Assembly (NCBI GenBank): GCA_027051265.1 | Contig: JALTZH010000030.1 | Location: 1-6,105 of the forward strand | Direction: 5' to 3' | Length of the DNA stretch: 6,105 bases | Source: an archaeon | GTDB taxonomy: Archaea; Hydrothermarchaeota; Hydrothermarchaeia; JALTZZ01; JALUTC01 | In this document: one piece after another, positions 1-5,047 of the stretch | Numbering within the stretch: the first letter of the stretch is position 1 | Layout of the letters: every line of letters starts with the position of its first letter | Notes under the pieces: model-generated | Database searches by the model: none | What the model was told of the DNA's origin: nothing | What the model saw: the letters and a program-made list of their open reading frames with translations, nothing else | Made by a program: the position numbers and the translations under genes

Positions 1-524
1 TGAACTATTTAAAGGAGATATATCCCGAAACTAAAGATTATGCATTGGTATTTTTGGGAAATGAAATGCCTGGATATTTGACAGGATATGGATCAGTTAT
101 AAATTACGTAATAGGTATAAGACATTCACATTTGGATAATGCTGGTTATAGTTTTGATCAAAAGAATCCTCCTGAAAATTTAGATCCAAAATATGTTGTA
201 GATAAACTAGTTGAAGAAGAAATTTGGAGAAATGTTCTCAACAGTTTAATTGTATGTTTGTTTGCACGTGAAATCTATAAGGAAGATATTGTTAGAGATG
301 CGTTGGAAGCGATGGGTAAATCTTTAAGTATTGAAGAGATTAAAAATATAGGAAGAGATACGTATTTCAGAAAACTGAAGATGAAAAAACGGATGGGTTA
401 TGATGTAGATAACGTATTTCTTCCGAAAAGGATCCTTGAAGTGAAAACATTACACGGATACTTAAATGAAAACTTTATAAGAAGGGCGTTGAAATACTTT
501 AAGGAGAGTTATCTTGAAAAATGA
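1..524 (+). CDS. Aldehyde:ferredoxin oxidoreductase-family protein, C-terminal part (5' end outside window)
   Basis: This is the last 173 codons of a tungsten-pterin aldehyde:ferredoxin oxidoreductase (AOR) family enzyme; such cytoplasmic enzymes oxidise aldehydes to carboxylic acids and pass electrons to ferredoxin. The frame is open to the left edge (first full codon at 3), so the gene starts outside the window; the TTG at 45 is only an internal codon. Visible family signatures are PGYLTGYGS followed by GIRHSHLDNAGYS, typical of the C-terminal AOR domain, and the segment LIVCLFAR, whose single Cys fits the last [4Fe-4S] ligand of the family (the other three lie further upstream). The tail, with LPKRI and HGYLNE, also fits AOR C-termini. 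Full-length members have about 600 residues, so roughly 430 are missing. The exact substrate class cannot be told from this fragment. The next gene follows after 63 bp with its own likely promoter. Confidence 0.85.
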   Translation, partial: NYLKEIYPETKDYALVFLGNEMPGYLTGYGSVINYVIGIRHSHLDNAGYSFDQKNPPENLDPKYVVDKLVEEEIWRNVLNSLIVCLFAREIYKEDIVRDALEAMGKSLSIEEIKNIGRDTYFRKLKMKKRMGYDVDNVFLPKRILEVKTLHGYLNENFIRRALKYFKESYLEK

Positions 525-542
525 AGCAAATCTTATTGCATC

Positions 543-553
543 GAAATATATAG
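543..553 (+). promoter_or_regulatory. Probable archaeal BRE/TATA element for the signal peptidase gene
   Basis: The stretch gaaatatatag has a purine-rich BRE-like start followed by TATATA. It lies about 38 bp before the ATG at 588, so with the usual archaeal spacing of about 25 bp transcription would begin near 574-576 and give a leader of only about 12 nt. No Shine-Dalgarno motif is visible before the ATG, which agrees with a very short leader. The region is AT-rich throughout, so a chance match is possible. Confidence 0.4.
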
Positions 554-587
554 TTCTTAATTTTTTAGAATATTTAAAAATTATTTT

Positions 588-1043
588 ATGAGTTTAAAAA
601 AAGAGATTTTCAGCAATTTAAAAGCACTAGCCATTGCTATACTCATAGCACTCCTCATAAACTATACGTTAGCTGCGACATTAAAAGTACAGAAACCTGT
701 TATGGTTGTTGTTTCAAGTAGTATGGAACCAACGATTAAACCGGGAGATATAATCGTTGTAAAAAAGGTTAATATTGAAGATATAAAGGTTGGAGATATT
801 ATAGTATATAAAAATCCCTACACACAAAAGGAGATTGTTCATAGAGTAATTTATAAGGGAAAAAAATACGGAAAAGTTTATCTCATAACGAAAGGTGATA
901 ACGATAAAACAAATCCCCTCCCTGATCAATTGGTTGGAGCTGCTCCTCCAATAACTGAAGAAATATTTGTTGGAAAAGTAATCCTCATAATTCCATACTT
1001 AGGATATCCTAGATATTTAGTTTATCTAATATTTAAAATATGA
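588..1043 (+). CDS. Archaeal type I signal peptidase (Sec11-like)
   Basis: A 151-residue membrane-bound serine protease (family S26, ER/archaeal type) that removes signal peptides from secreted proteins on the outer face of the membrane. Residues about 13-31 form the N-terminal membrane anchor. The catalytic Ser45 sits in VSSSMEP, and His85 in IVHRV replaces the Lys of the bacterial enzyme, which marks the archaeal/eukaryotic Sec11 branch. The TKGDND segment (residues 101-106) carries the conserved Asp region. The C-terminus (about 129-150) is hydrophobic and may be a second membrane-associated segment. Length is close to the short archaeal members. The ATG at 588 is chosen because it places the anchor at the expected position; there is no Shine-Dalgarno motif, so a nearly leaderless mRNA is likely. 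Its stop overlaps the start of the next gene (ATGA), implying co-transcription and coupled translation. Confidence 0.93.
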   Translation: MSLKKEIFSNLKALAIAILIALLINYTLAATLKVQKPVMVVVSSSMEPTIKPGDIIVVKKVNIEDIKVGDIIVYKNPYTQKEIVHRVIYKGKKYGKVYLITKGDNDKTNPLPDQLVGAAPPITEEIFVGKVILIIPYLGYPRYLVYLIFKI

Positions 1044-1666
1044 ACATATTAAGAGTTCAACGATTTATACTGGATACCTCTGCCTTAACACACTTTAAAG
1101 AAAATATATGTGAAAATATAAACAAATTACTCGATCTAATTGCTATTGCTAGAATAAAACTGAACATAAGTTGTCATATCCCTTATCCTAGTGTATATGA
1201 TGAAATCATTCAATTTCTAAAAAACTATAATTGCTCAGATGATATATATTTAAAGATAGATACATGGCTTGTTAAAAAATCTCCAAACAGATATGAGGTA
1301 AGAATTCCTGTGGAAATCTTTTATGAATATATCAGAGAAATGAGAGAACGTGTAAATAAAGGCTTAAAGATTTCTGAGAACATTATAAAAGAAGCTTTTA
1401 CATTGGGGAGAGCGGGAAATGAGACAAGATTAGGTGATGTGATAAGAACTTTTAGAAGTAAATATAGAGACGCTTTAAGATATGGTACAATAGATTCTGT
1501 TCCAGATTTAGATGTGTTAATATTGGCAAAGGAATTAGATGCTGGTGTGGTTGCTTGTGACGAAGGTATAAAAAGATGGTCTGAAAAATTAGGGCTGAGA
1601 TTTATACACGGTGAAAAATTTCCAAAATTACTGGAAGAGTATCTTAAATTTTCAAGAACAATATAG
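1040..1666 (+). CDS. RNA ligase partner protein, PIN-domain family (UPF0278/COG1458)
   Basis: A 208-residue protein of the archaeal family called 'RNA ligase partner' because its members tend to occur in genomes with the archaeal Rnl3-type RNA ligase. Its biochemical role is not established as far as I know. The PIN-like nuclease fold is suggested by acidic positions in the usual order: Asp12 in RFILDTSA, Asp54-Glu55 in YPSVYDE, Asp156/Asp158 in PDLDVLILAKEL, and Asp174-Glu175 in VACDEGIKRW. The block from about 138 to 181 (FRSKYRDALRYGTIDS onward) is the most recognisable family signature. The start codon overlaps the signal peptidase stop by 4 bp (ATGA), so it is probably translated by re-initiation from the same mRNA. 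No RNA ligase gene is in the window. An active metal-dependent ribonuclease role is inference from the PIN residues. Confidence 0.9.
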   Translation: MNILRVQRFILDTSALTHFKENICENINKLLDLIAIARIKLNISCHIPYPSVYDEIIQFLKNYNCSDDIYLKIDTWLVKKSPNRYEVRIPVEIFYEYIREMRERVNKGLKISENIIKEAFTLGRAGNETRLGDVIRTFRSKYRDALRYGTIDSVPDLDVLILAKELDAGVVACDEGIKRWSEKLGLRFIHGEKFPKLLEEYLKFSRTI

Positions 1667-2013
1667 TTAATATCTTCTCATTGAATATTGAAAGAAATAA
1701 AGCGCTTATAACTTTTCTGATTGGTAAATGGAGATCGTATAAGTAAATAAACATGATCTCTTAACATATCCACATCTTCGTTTTGGATAGTTTTTCGATA
1801 TCTATATCAATGAGAAATTCCTAACCAAGAGAATTATAAGAGCCCCTTTTAAAACTTTAATTCCCAACAGAAATAACATGATACATATCTCACATAACTT
1901 TATCAAACGAGTAAACCTATCTCCTCATTTCTCATTTCCAACGAATTTTTGTACTCTCTATATCGTTACCTTTGAGATGAGAGCTAGAGTTTTCAAAAAC
2001 GTTTTCCGAAGTT
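1667..2013. other. Non-coding stretch between PIN gene and coiled-coil gene
   Basis: About 350 bp without a convincing gene. It holds repeat copy A at 1703-1730 just after the PIN gene stop, a short inverted pair (ttctcattga at 1675-1684 and its complement at 1807-1816), and a possible hairpin (gagatc at 1731-1736, gatctc at 1755-1760). The promoter of the coiled-coil gene should lie in the right half; the only TATA-like string is weak (ctctatatcg, 1955-1964). A 67-codon open frame starting at 1878 runs into the coiled-coil gene in another frame and reads as non-protein-like sequence. Confidence 0.6.
1703..1730 (+). repeat. Repeat copy A, T-rich 3'-end motif (possible terminator)
   Basis: Begins cgcttataactttt and ends taaatg. 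It matches copy B (2564-2591) at 25 of 28 positions, and the similarity continues weakly into a shared gatc (1733-1736 and 2594-2597). It lies 36 bp after the stop of the PIN gene, in that gene's direction. The T-run fits archaeal transcription termination at T-rich tracts. Confidence 0.6.
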
Positions 2014-2484
2014 ATGAAAAATCGGTTGGATATGGATGTGATTTCGACGCTTATCGATGCTGTAGTAAGAGAAGCGTTTGAAAGAATAGTCAACAAGATT
2101 AGAGAGGGAAAGAAACTAAGCGATGCGGAGGTTTTGCTACTGGTAGTTAGCCAAATGCAAAAAGAGCAAAAATCCATTGCCAAAACGTTAGAGGATTTCA
2201 AAAACGATACCAATAGAAGGTTTAACGAAGTCGATAAAAAGATCGATGATCTCAAAAATTATGTCGATAAAAGATTCGAGCAAGTGGATAAAAGATTTGA
2301 GCAAGTGGATAAAAGGTTCGAGCAGGTGGATAAGAAATTTGAGCACGTTTATGAAGAGATAAAGGAGCTTAGAGGATATGCTGAGAAGAGATTCGAGAGC
2401 ATAGAGGAAGAGATAAAGTTTTTGAGACGAGAGATTTCTTCGATAAAGAGTGACATAATAAACCTTCTGAAGGAAAAGATTTGA
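2014..2484 (+). CDS. Hypothetical coiled-coil protein with tandem heptad repeat
   Basis: A 156-residue soluble, highly charged protein that I do not recognise as a named family. Residues 1-50 look like a small helical N-terminal domain (DVISTLIDAVVREAFERIV, then LSDAEVLLLVV); from about 51 to 156 it is an almost continuous coiled coil. The core is four heptads at residues 85-112, DKRFEQV three times then DKKFEHV, with earlier weaker copies (NRRFNEV at 68-74). There is no signal peptide or membrane segment. Similar DKRFE heptads occur in archaeal and bacterial proteins where the coil precedes a PD-(D/E)XK nuclease-like domain (DUF3782 type), but no such domain follows here, so it may be a stand-alone coil or a shortened relative; this is inference. 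ATG 2014 is the most upstream start; ATG 2032 (residue 7) is an alternative. Neither has a clear Shine-Dalgarno. The gene sits alone between long non-coding stretches. Confidence 0.7.
   Translation: MKNRLDMDVISTLIDAVVREAFERIVNKIREGKKLSDAEVLLLVVSQMQKEQKSIAKTLEDFKNDTNRRFNEVDKKIDDLKNYVDKRFEQVDKRFEQVDKRFEQVDKKFEHVYEEIKELRGYAEKRFESIEEEIKFLRREISSIKSDIINLLKEKI
2266..2349 (+). repeat. In-frame 21-bp tandem repeat, four copies
   Basis: Four consecutive 21-bp units at 2266-2286, 2287-2307, 2308-2328 and 2329-2349. The first two differ at one base (attcga/atttga), the third at a few, and the last is more diverged. Each unit encodes one heptad (DKRFEQV or DKKFEHV). The near identity at DNA level points to recent slippage or recombination, so copy number may vary between strains. 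Confidence 0.9.
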
Positions 2485-2563
2485 TACAAATATCGTTCCT
2501 TTACAATTTTTCGTTTCTAAAGTCTTCTCTTTATTTTATCGAAGAATAGAATTATTATTATCA

Positions 2564-2591
2564 CGCTTATAACTTTTTTGTTTGATAAATG
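2564..2591 (+). repeat. Repeat copy B, T-rich 3'-end motif (possible terminator)
   Basis: Starts cgcttataac, then a six-T run, then gtttgataaatg. It is 80 bp after the stop of the coiled-coil gene and in its direction. It matches copy A at 25 of 28 positions, and its core 2568-2585 is perfectly complementary to 2820-2837. Confidence 0.6.
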
Positions 2592-2606
2592 AGGATCATG
2601 GATTTA

Positions 2607-2620
2607 ACGTTTTCAAACGT
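2607..2620. repeat. 14-bp palindrome acgttt-tc-aaacgt
   Basis: Perfect 6-bp arms around a 2-bp centre. It could be a protein-binding site or a chance palindrome in AT-rich DNA. It lies 15 bp before the ATG at 2635, but that open frame is not supported as a gene. Confidence 0.3.
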
Positions 2621-2644
2621 ATAGTTGTTTTCGTATGAATAATA

Positions 2645-2752
2645 AACGTTGCAAAAACTTTATTGCTGTGAGAAGAAAATTCGCAACCGTTAATATTCGT
2701 AGCTGTAAATCTTTGAAATTCGTAGCAATCGTAACCAAGTTTTTCCAACGTT
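2645..2752. repeat. Imperfect inverted repeat, 16-bp arms
   Basis: Left arm 2645-2660 (aacgttgcaaaaactt) matches the reverse complement of the right arm 2737-2752 (aagtttttccaacgtt) at 15 of 16 positions, with a 76-bp interior. It is nested inside the outer B/C inverted pair, so two levels of inverted symmetry share roughly the same centre (near 2699-2702). Confidence 0.65.
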
Positions 2753-2819
2753 GCTACCAACCAGCAATTTATAATACGATGCTTCTGTTCCTTTTAACTC
2801 TTATGCTGACGAAAAATTC

Positions 2820-2837
2820 TCAAACAAAAAAGTTATA
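2820..2837 (-). repeat. Repeat copy C, T-rich 3'-end motif on minus strand (possible terminator)
   Basis: On the minus strand this reads tataacttttttgtttga, identical over 18 bp to copy B. A cgct lies just before it on that strand, 2 bp further away than in A and B. It begins 20 bp after the stop of the cysteine-module gene and in that gene's direction of transcription. Confidence 0.6.
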
Positions 2838-2857
2838 GTAGCGAAAAATAAAACAAT

Positions 2858-3586
2858 TTACTCCTCTTCCTCTTCAATTTCTTTAAGACCTAATTTTTTA
2901 AGTTCTTCTTTAATTTTAACTGGAGAAATATCTCCAACAAATTTTATTTCATCGTTTATCATGACAACAAATTGAAACATGCCACCTTTCATAAGAATCT
3001 CCTTAACTTTTGGAAACATATCTATTTTGCTGCTGGTTACATCGATAGCTTCAACTATAACTTGGTCTCCGAATTTTCTCTTGAGATAGTTTTCTATTAT
3101 ATCTGCGTAAAGATGTACATCCTCATAATCCACATATTCATCCGATTCGTCTGCTATGTAATAATATTTTGAACCTCTACCAAATATTCTAACAATAACT
3201 TTTCCTTCTTTCTTAATTTTCTCTTCCTTTTCTAACGGTAAAGTTTTCGGTTTAAATCTTTCATCGATTATTTCTGAAGCTTGATAATTTTTGCATGTTT
3301 TCTCCTTTAATTCATCGAAGTACCATCTACCTGTAACTTCATCGAAAACAAAACCTACACACGTTTGATTTGTTAGTACGCATAGGGATTCCTCTCTATA
3401 CTTGCATGGTGCTTTAACCTCTTTAGGTAATTCAACTTTAACAGTATCTCTAGGTTTATATACGGGACATGCTTTTTCAAAATATTCATCGAAATACCAT
3501 TGATTCGATTCGGGATCAAATCTTTTACCAAAACAAGGTTTATTCATCAACGTACAATTTTCACCCTCTCTATACATACATGGCAT
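2858..3586 (-). CDS. Protein with two tandem four-Cys modules and a possible thioredoxin-like C-terminal domain
   Basis: A protein of 242 residues that I do not recognise as a named family. Numbering from the GTG at 3595, Cys 6, 14, 21, 43 and Cys 64, 72, 79, 101 form two modules with the same spacing, C-x7-C-x6-C-x21-C, each starting PC-x-YRE and containing a W-Y-F-D-E motif; they are a tandem duplication offset by 58 residues. Four Cys per module suggests a metal or Fe-S site, or disulfides. After a charged linker (about 108-131), residues 132-237 (KVIVRIFGRG, VEAIDV, FPKVKEI, FVVMINDEIKFVGDIS) resemble YuzD-like thioredoxin-fold proteins but lack a CxxC. The tail is Glu-rich. I prefer ATG 3586 as start because GAGGTG (3598-3593), six bases before it, is a good Shine-Dalgarno; the GTG at 3595, three codons upstream, lies inside that motif. 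It is the last gene of the L21e operon and is presumably cytoplasmic. Confidence 0.8.
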   Translation of the reverse strand: MPCMYREGENCTLMNKPCFGKRFDPESNQWYFDEYFEKACPVYKPRDTVKVELPKEVKAPCKYREESLCVLTNQTCVGFVFDEVTGRWYFDELKEKTCKNYQASEIIDERFKPKTLPLEKEEKIKKEGKVIVRIFGRGSKYYYIADESDEYVDYEDVHLYADIIENYLKRKFGDQVIVEAIDVTSSKIDMFPKVKEILMKGGMFQFVVMINDEIKFVGDISPVKIKEELKKLGLKEIEEEEE

Positions 3587-3592
3587 TTTAAA

Positions 3593-3598
3593 CACCTC
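3593..3598 (-). promoter_or_regulatory. Shine-Dalgarno GAGGTG that decides the start of the Cys-module gene
   Basis: Reads GAGGTG on the minus strand, overlapping the stop codon of the DUF655 gene, followed by TTTAAA and ATG (3586-3584). The spacing of 6 nt is normal. The GTG within this motif is the upstream alternative start, but it would have no Shine-Dalgarno of its own. Confidence 0.6.
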
Positions 3599-4163
3599 AT
3601 GGAGCTACGAAAAGTCTCCACTTTAACCTACCAGATCTCTCCTCTCCTCTTATTTCCATTAAAATTCTCTCAATAATAATTTTTTTAGGATCAGGTATTG
3701 ATTTAATCCTATCTTTTATATCTTTAAACGATTCAAATTTTTTCTTTTTTCTTTCTTCAAGAATTTCATGTAGGATTTTTTTACCAATACCAGGTAATAA
3801 TTCCAATTGATGTATTCTAACATTAATAGGTTTAGCATTGTTAAAGAAATTTATAAAACGGTTTTCATCTTCATCAACAATTTTTTTAACAGCTTCTTCT
3901 AAAGTGTCTTTTGCCAGAGAAGTTAGTTCTTCATATCTTATTCTTTTTTTTATATATTCAATTTTTTCTCTAAAACCTTTTCCTATGTAAACTTTTTCAA
4001 GAGGTTCGAGATAAACATTCCTTTTTGGTACCAATTCTAAAAGAACGAAATATTTTACACCTACGGCTTGAGCGATCGGTTCCTTTTTTAGTTCGGTAGG
4101 CTTTCCTTCAGGTAAAAAATCTAAAATTATTGCATATTCCTCTTGAAATTTCAAAACGATCAC
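3597..4163 (-). CDS. DUF655 family protein with helix-hairpin-helix motif
   Basis: A 188-residue archaeal protein of the DUF655 family, thought to bind nucleic acid; its exact role is unknown. The N-terminal part (about 1-63) is beta-rich (YAIILDFLPEG, AQAVGVKYFVLLELVP) and fits an OB/S1-like fold. The helix-hairpin-helix motif is LLPGIGKKILHEI at residues 122-134, preceded by the family-typical NVRIHQLE, and the protein ends in RLKWRLFVAP as the family usually does. It follows rpoF with a 4-bp overlap (GTGA) in the conserved cluster L21e-rpoF-DUF655. The first start is GTG 4163; TTG 4154 (residue 4) is a possible alternative because AAGGTGAT could act as its Shine-Dalgarno. The neighbours suggest a role linked to the ribosome or transcription machinery, which is inference. 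Confidence 0.92.
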   Translation of the reverse strand: MIVLKFQEEYAIILDFLPEGKPTELKKEPIAQAVGVKYFVLLELVPKRNVYLEPLEKVYIGKGFREKIEYIKKRIRYEELTSLAKDTLEEAVKKIVDEDENRFINFFNNAKPINVRIHQLELLPGIGKKILHEILEERKKKKFESFKDIKDRIKSIPDPKKIIIERILMEIRGEERSGRLKWRLFVAP

Positions 4164-4507
4164 CTTAGATATTTATAAACGATGTTCAGTATTTTTTCCA
4201 CATCCTCCTTGGTTAATATATATATTTCTTTCGCATATATAGCTCTAACCTCTTCTGGAGTTCTAGGCATTAAGTCAACGATTTTAATTGCAATTCTTTC
4301 GTTTATTTTATCTAACTTTAATAGCTCTTCCAACATCTTTTTTGCATCTTCAGCAGAGATTCTTATAAATTTTTTCAAATAATCTAGTGTTTGTTTAGTT
4401 ACATATGATACTTCCTGTATCTTTTTCTCTTTTATTAATTTCTCGAGTAATTCTTTAGCTTCTGCCATTGTTATCGTTTTTTCATCGAGAATCTTTTTTC
4501 CTATCAT
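4160..4507 (-). CDS. rpoF: DNA-directed RNA polymerase subunit F (Rpb4 homologue)
   Basis: A 115-residue subunit which, with subunit E (Rpb7), forms the stalk of archaeal RNA polymerase; the stalk aids promoter opening, RNA binding and termination. The sequence is nearly all helical. The signature LMPRTPEEVRAIYAKE (residues 79-94) is typical of RpoF and lies in the C-terminal HRDC-like domain; the N-terminal ILDEKTITMAEAKELLEKL (6-24) matches the region that contacts subunit E. Length is normal for the family. The ATG at 4507 overlaps the L21e stop (ATGA) and its stop overlaps the DUF655 start, so all three are translationally coupled. No subunit E gene is present in the window. Confidence 0.95.
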   Translation of the reverse strand: MIGKKILDEKTITMAEAKELLEKLIKEKKIQEVSYVTKQTLDYLKKFIRISAEDAKKMLEELLKLDKINERIAIKIVDLMPRTPEEVRAIYAKEIYILTKEDVEKILNIVYKYLR

Positions 4508-4794
4508 ACTTTTTTTAGATGAACAGGTAATACTATTAAAATTTTTTTACTATCCATATCTGGAACTTCTATGATATATGCTCTACCTCTTTTTCCTATC
4601 ACTTTACCAACCCTACCTTGAAATCGTGGATGAGGCATTCCTTTATGTACGCTTGGTTCTATATCAATTGCAACTCTGTCTCCTATGTTAAATTTCTGTA
4701 AATATCTTGTTATTGAAATCTTTCCTCTATTCCGTGGTGATTTTCTTAACACATGCCTACTACCAGCTCTAAACCCCTTAGATTTTGGTGCCAT
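4504..4794 (-). CDS. rpl21e: Large-subunit ribosomal protein L21e (eL21)
   Basis: A 96-residue basic protein of the 50S ribosomal subunit, found only in archaea and eukaryotes. It begins PKSKGFRAGSRHVLRK, contains the conserved GDRVAIDIEPSVHKGMPHPR and GRVGKVIGKRGRAYIIEV segments of its SH3-like barrel, and ends with a short basic tail. The length is standard. ATG 4794 is supported by GGGTGAT (minus strand, about 4801-4807) with a 6-nt spacer. It is the first gene of the operon; rpoF follows with a 4-bp overlap. Confidence 0.97.
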   Translation of the reverse strand: MAPKSKGFRAGSRHVLRKSPRNRGKISITRYLQKFNIGDRVAIDIEPSVHKGMPHPRFQGRVGKVIGKRGRAYIIEVPDMDSKKILIVLPVHLKKV

Positions 4795-4800
4795 AATATA

Positions 4801-4838
4801 TCACCCTTTTACTTAATATATATAAAATTTTTAAAAAC
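4801..4838 (-). promoter_or_regulatory. Promoter region and Shine-Dalgarno of the L21e operon
   Basis: On the minus strand two TATA-like strings, tttttaaaaa (about 4837-4828) and ttttatatata (4827-4817), precede GGGTGAT (4807-4801) and the ATG. The upstream one would give a start near 4806-4808 with the Shine-Dalgarno in a short leader; the nearer one would start transcription at about the ATG and lose it, so the upstream string is the better candidate. Confidence 0.45.
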
Positions 4839-4869
4839 AATCGTGAAAGTTTCATCGAATAATTCTATT

Positions 4870-4879
4870 ATGATATATT
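4870..4879 (+). promoter_or_regulatory. Possible TATA element for tRNA-Met
   Basis: The string atgatatatt is about 43 bp upstream of the tRNA. It would start transcription near 4900 and leave a leader of about 17 nt for RNase P to remove. Other AT-rich strings nearer the tRNA (about 4890) are alternatives. Confidence 0.25.
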
Positions 4880-4917
4880 CCTTTAGTTAACTTTAATGAT
4901 TATTATAGAATATAAAT

Positions 4918-4991
4918 GCCGGGGTAGCTTAGCTGGTTAGAGCGCCGCGCTCATAACGCGGAGGTCGTGGGTTCAAATCCCACCCCCGGCA
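4918..4991 (+). tRNA. tRNA-Met (elongator), anticodon CAT
   Basis: A complete 74-nt cloverleaf. Acceptor stem GCCGGGG pairs fully with CCCCGGC, the discriminator is A (4991), the D stem is GCTT/GAGC (one G-T pair), the anticodon stem is CCGCG/CGCGG with loop CTCATAA (anticodon 4952-4954), and the T arm is GTGGG-TTCAAAT-CCCAC. There is no intron and the 3' CCA is not encoded. The G1-C72 pair and the lack of three consecutive G-C pairs in the initiator arrangement argue against initiator tRNA; the overall sequence resembles archaeal elongator tRNA-Met more than the CAT-anticodon tRNA-Ile2. The GC-rich stems in an AT-rich window suggest a thermophile. Confidence 0.93.
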
Positions 4992-5047
4992 TTATTACTT
5001 TGTAATACGAAAAAGAAATGGATATTAGAGTTTAAACTTTAAGTGTA

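Larger units (their letters stand above)
2485..2857. other. Repeat-rich non-coding stretch between converging genes
   Basis: About 370 bp between two genes that point towards each other. It holds copies B and C of the T-rich motif in opposite orientation (18 bp perfect inverted match), an inner inverted repeat (2645-2660 and 2737-2752), a 14-bp palindrome at 2607-2620, and three attcg-containing near-repeats at about 2679, 2695 and 2718. Short open frames exist on both strands (67 codons from 2635 on +; 66 codons 2596-2793 on -), but neither has a good start signal or a recognisable product. Confidence 0.6.

Noticed and set aside
714-929. 71-codon open frame on the minus strand inside the signal peptidase gene
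   Set aside because: It is antisense to a gene with intact catalytic motifs and gives low-complexity Ile/Asn/Phe-rich protein, as expected from AT-rich shadow frames.
1776-1960. Possible CRISPR array or leader in the long spacer
   Set aside because: No unit of 24-37 bp recurs at regular spacing, and no cas genes are in the window.
1878-2081. 67-codon + frame overlapping the coiled-coil gene start
   Set aside because: It has no recognisable product and unlike-protein composition, and its second half overlaps the better supported coiled-coil frame.
1932-2255. 107-codon minus frame across the coiled-coil gene
   Set aside because: It is the antisense shadow of a charged coiled coil, giving Ser/Leu/Phe-rich sequence without a start signal.
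2266-2349. 21-bp tandem repeats as an iteron-type replication origin
   Set aside because: The repeats are in frame, encode clean heptads of a longer coiled coil, and lie inside a gene with no replication initiator nearby.
2635-2838. 67-codon + frame in the repeat region
   Set aside because: No ribosome binding site or recognisable domain; it runs through both arms of the inner inverted repeat and ends in copy C.
2640-2840. C/D box guide RNA
   Set aside because: A CTGA occurs at about 2806, but no convincing RTGATGA C box with proper C'/D' spacing was found.
4918-4991. tRNA as an integration (att) site
   Set aside because: The tRNA is intact, no duplicate of its 3' end occurs in the window, and no integrase gene is present.
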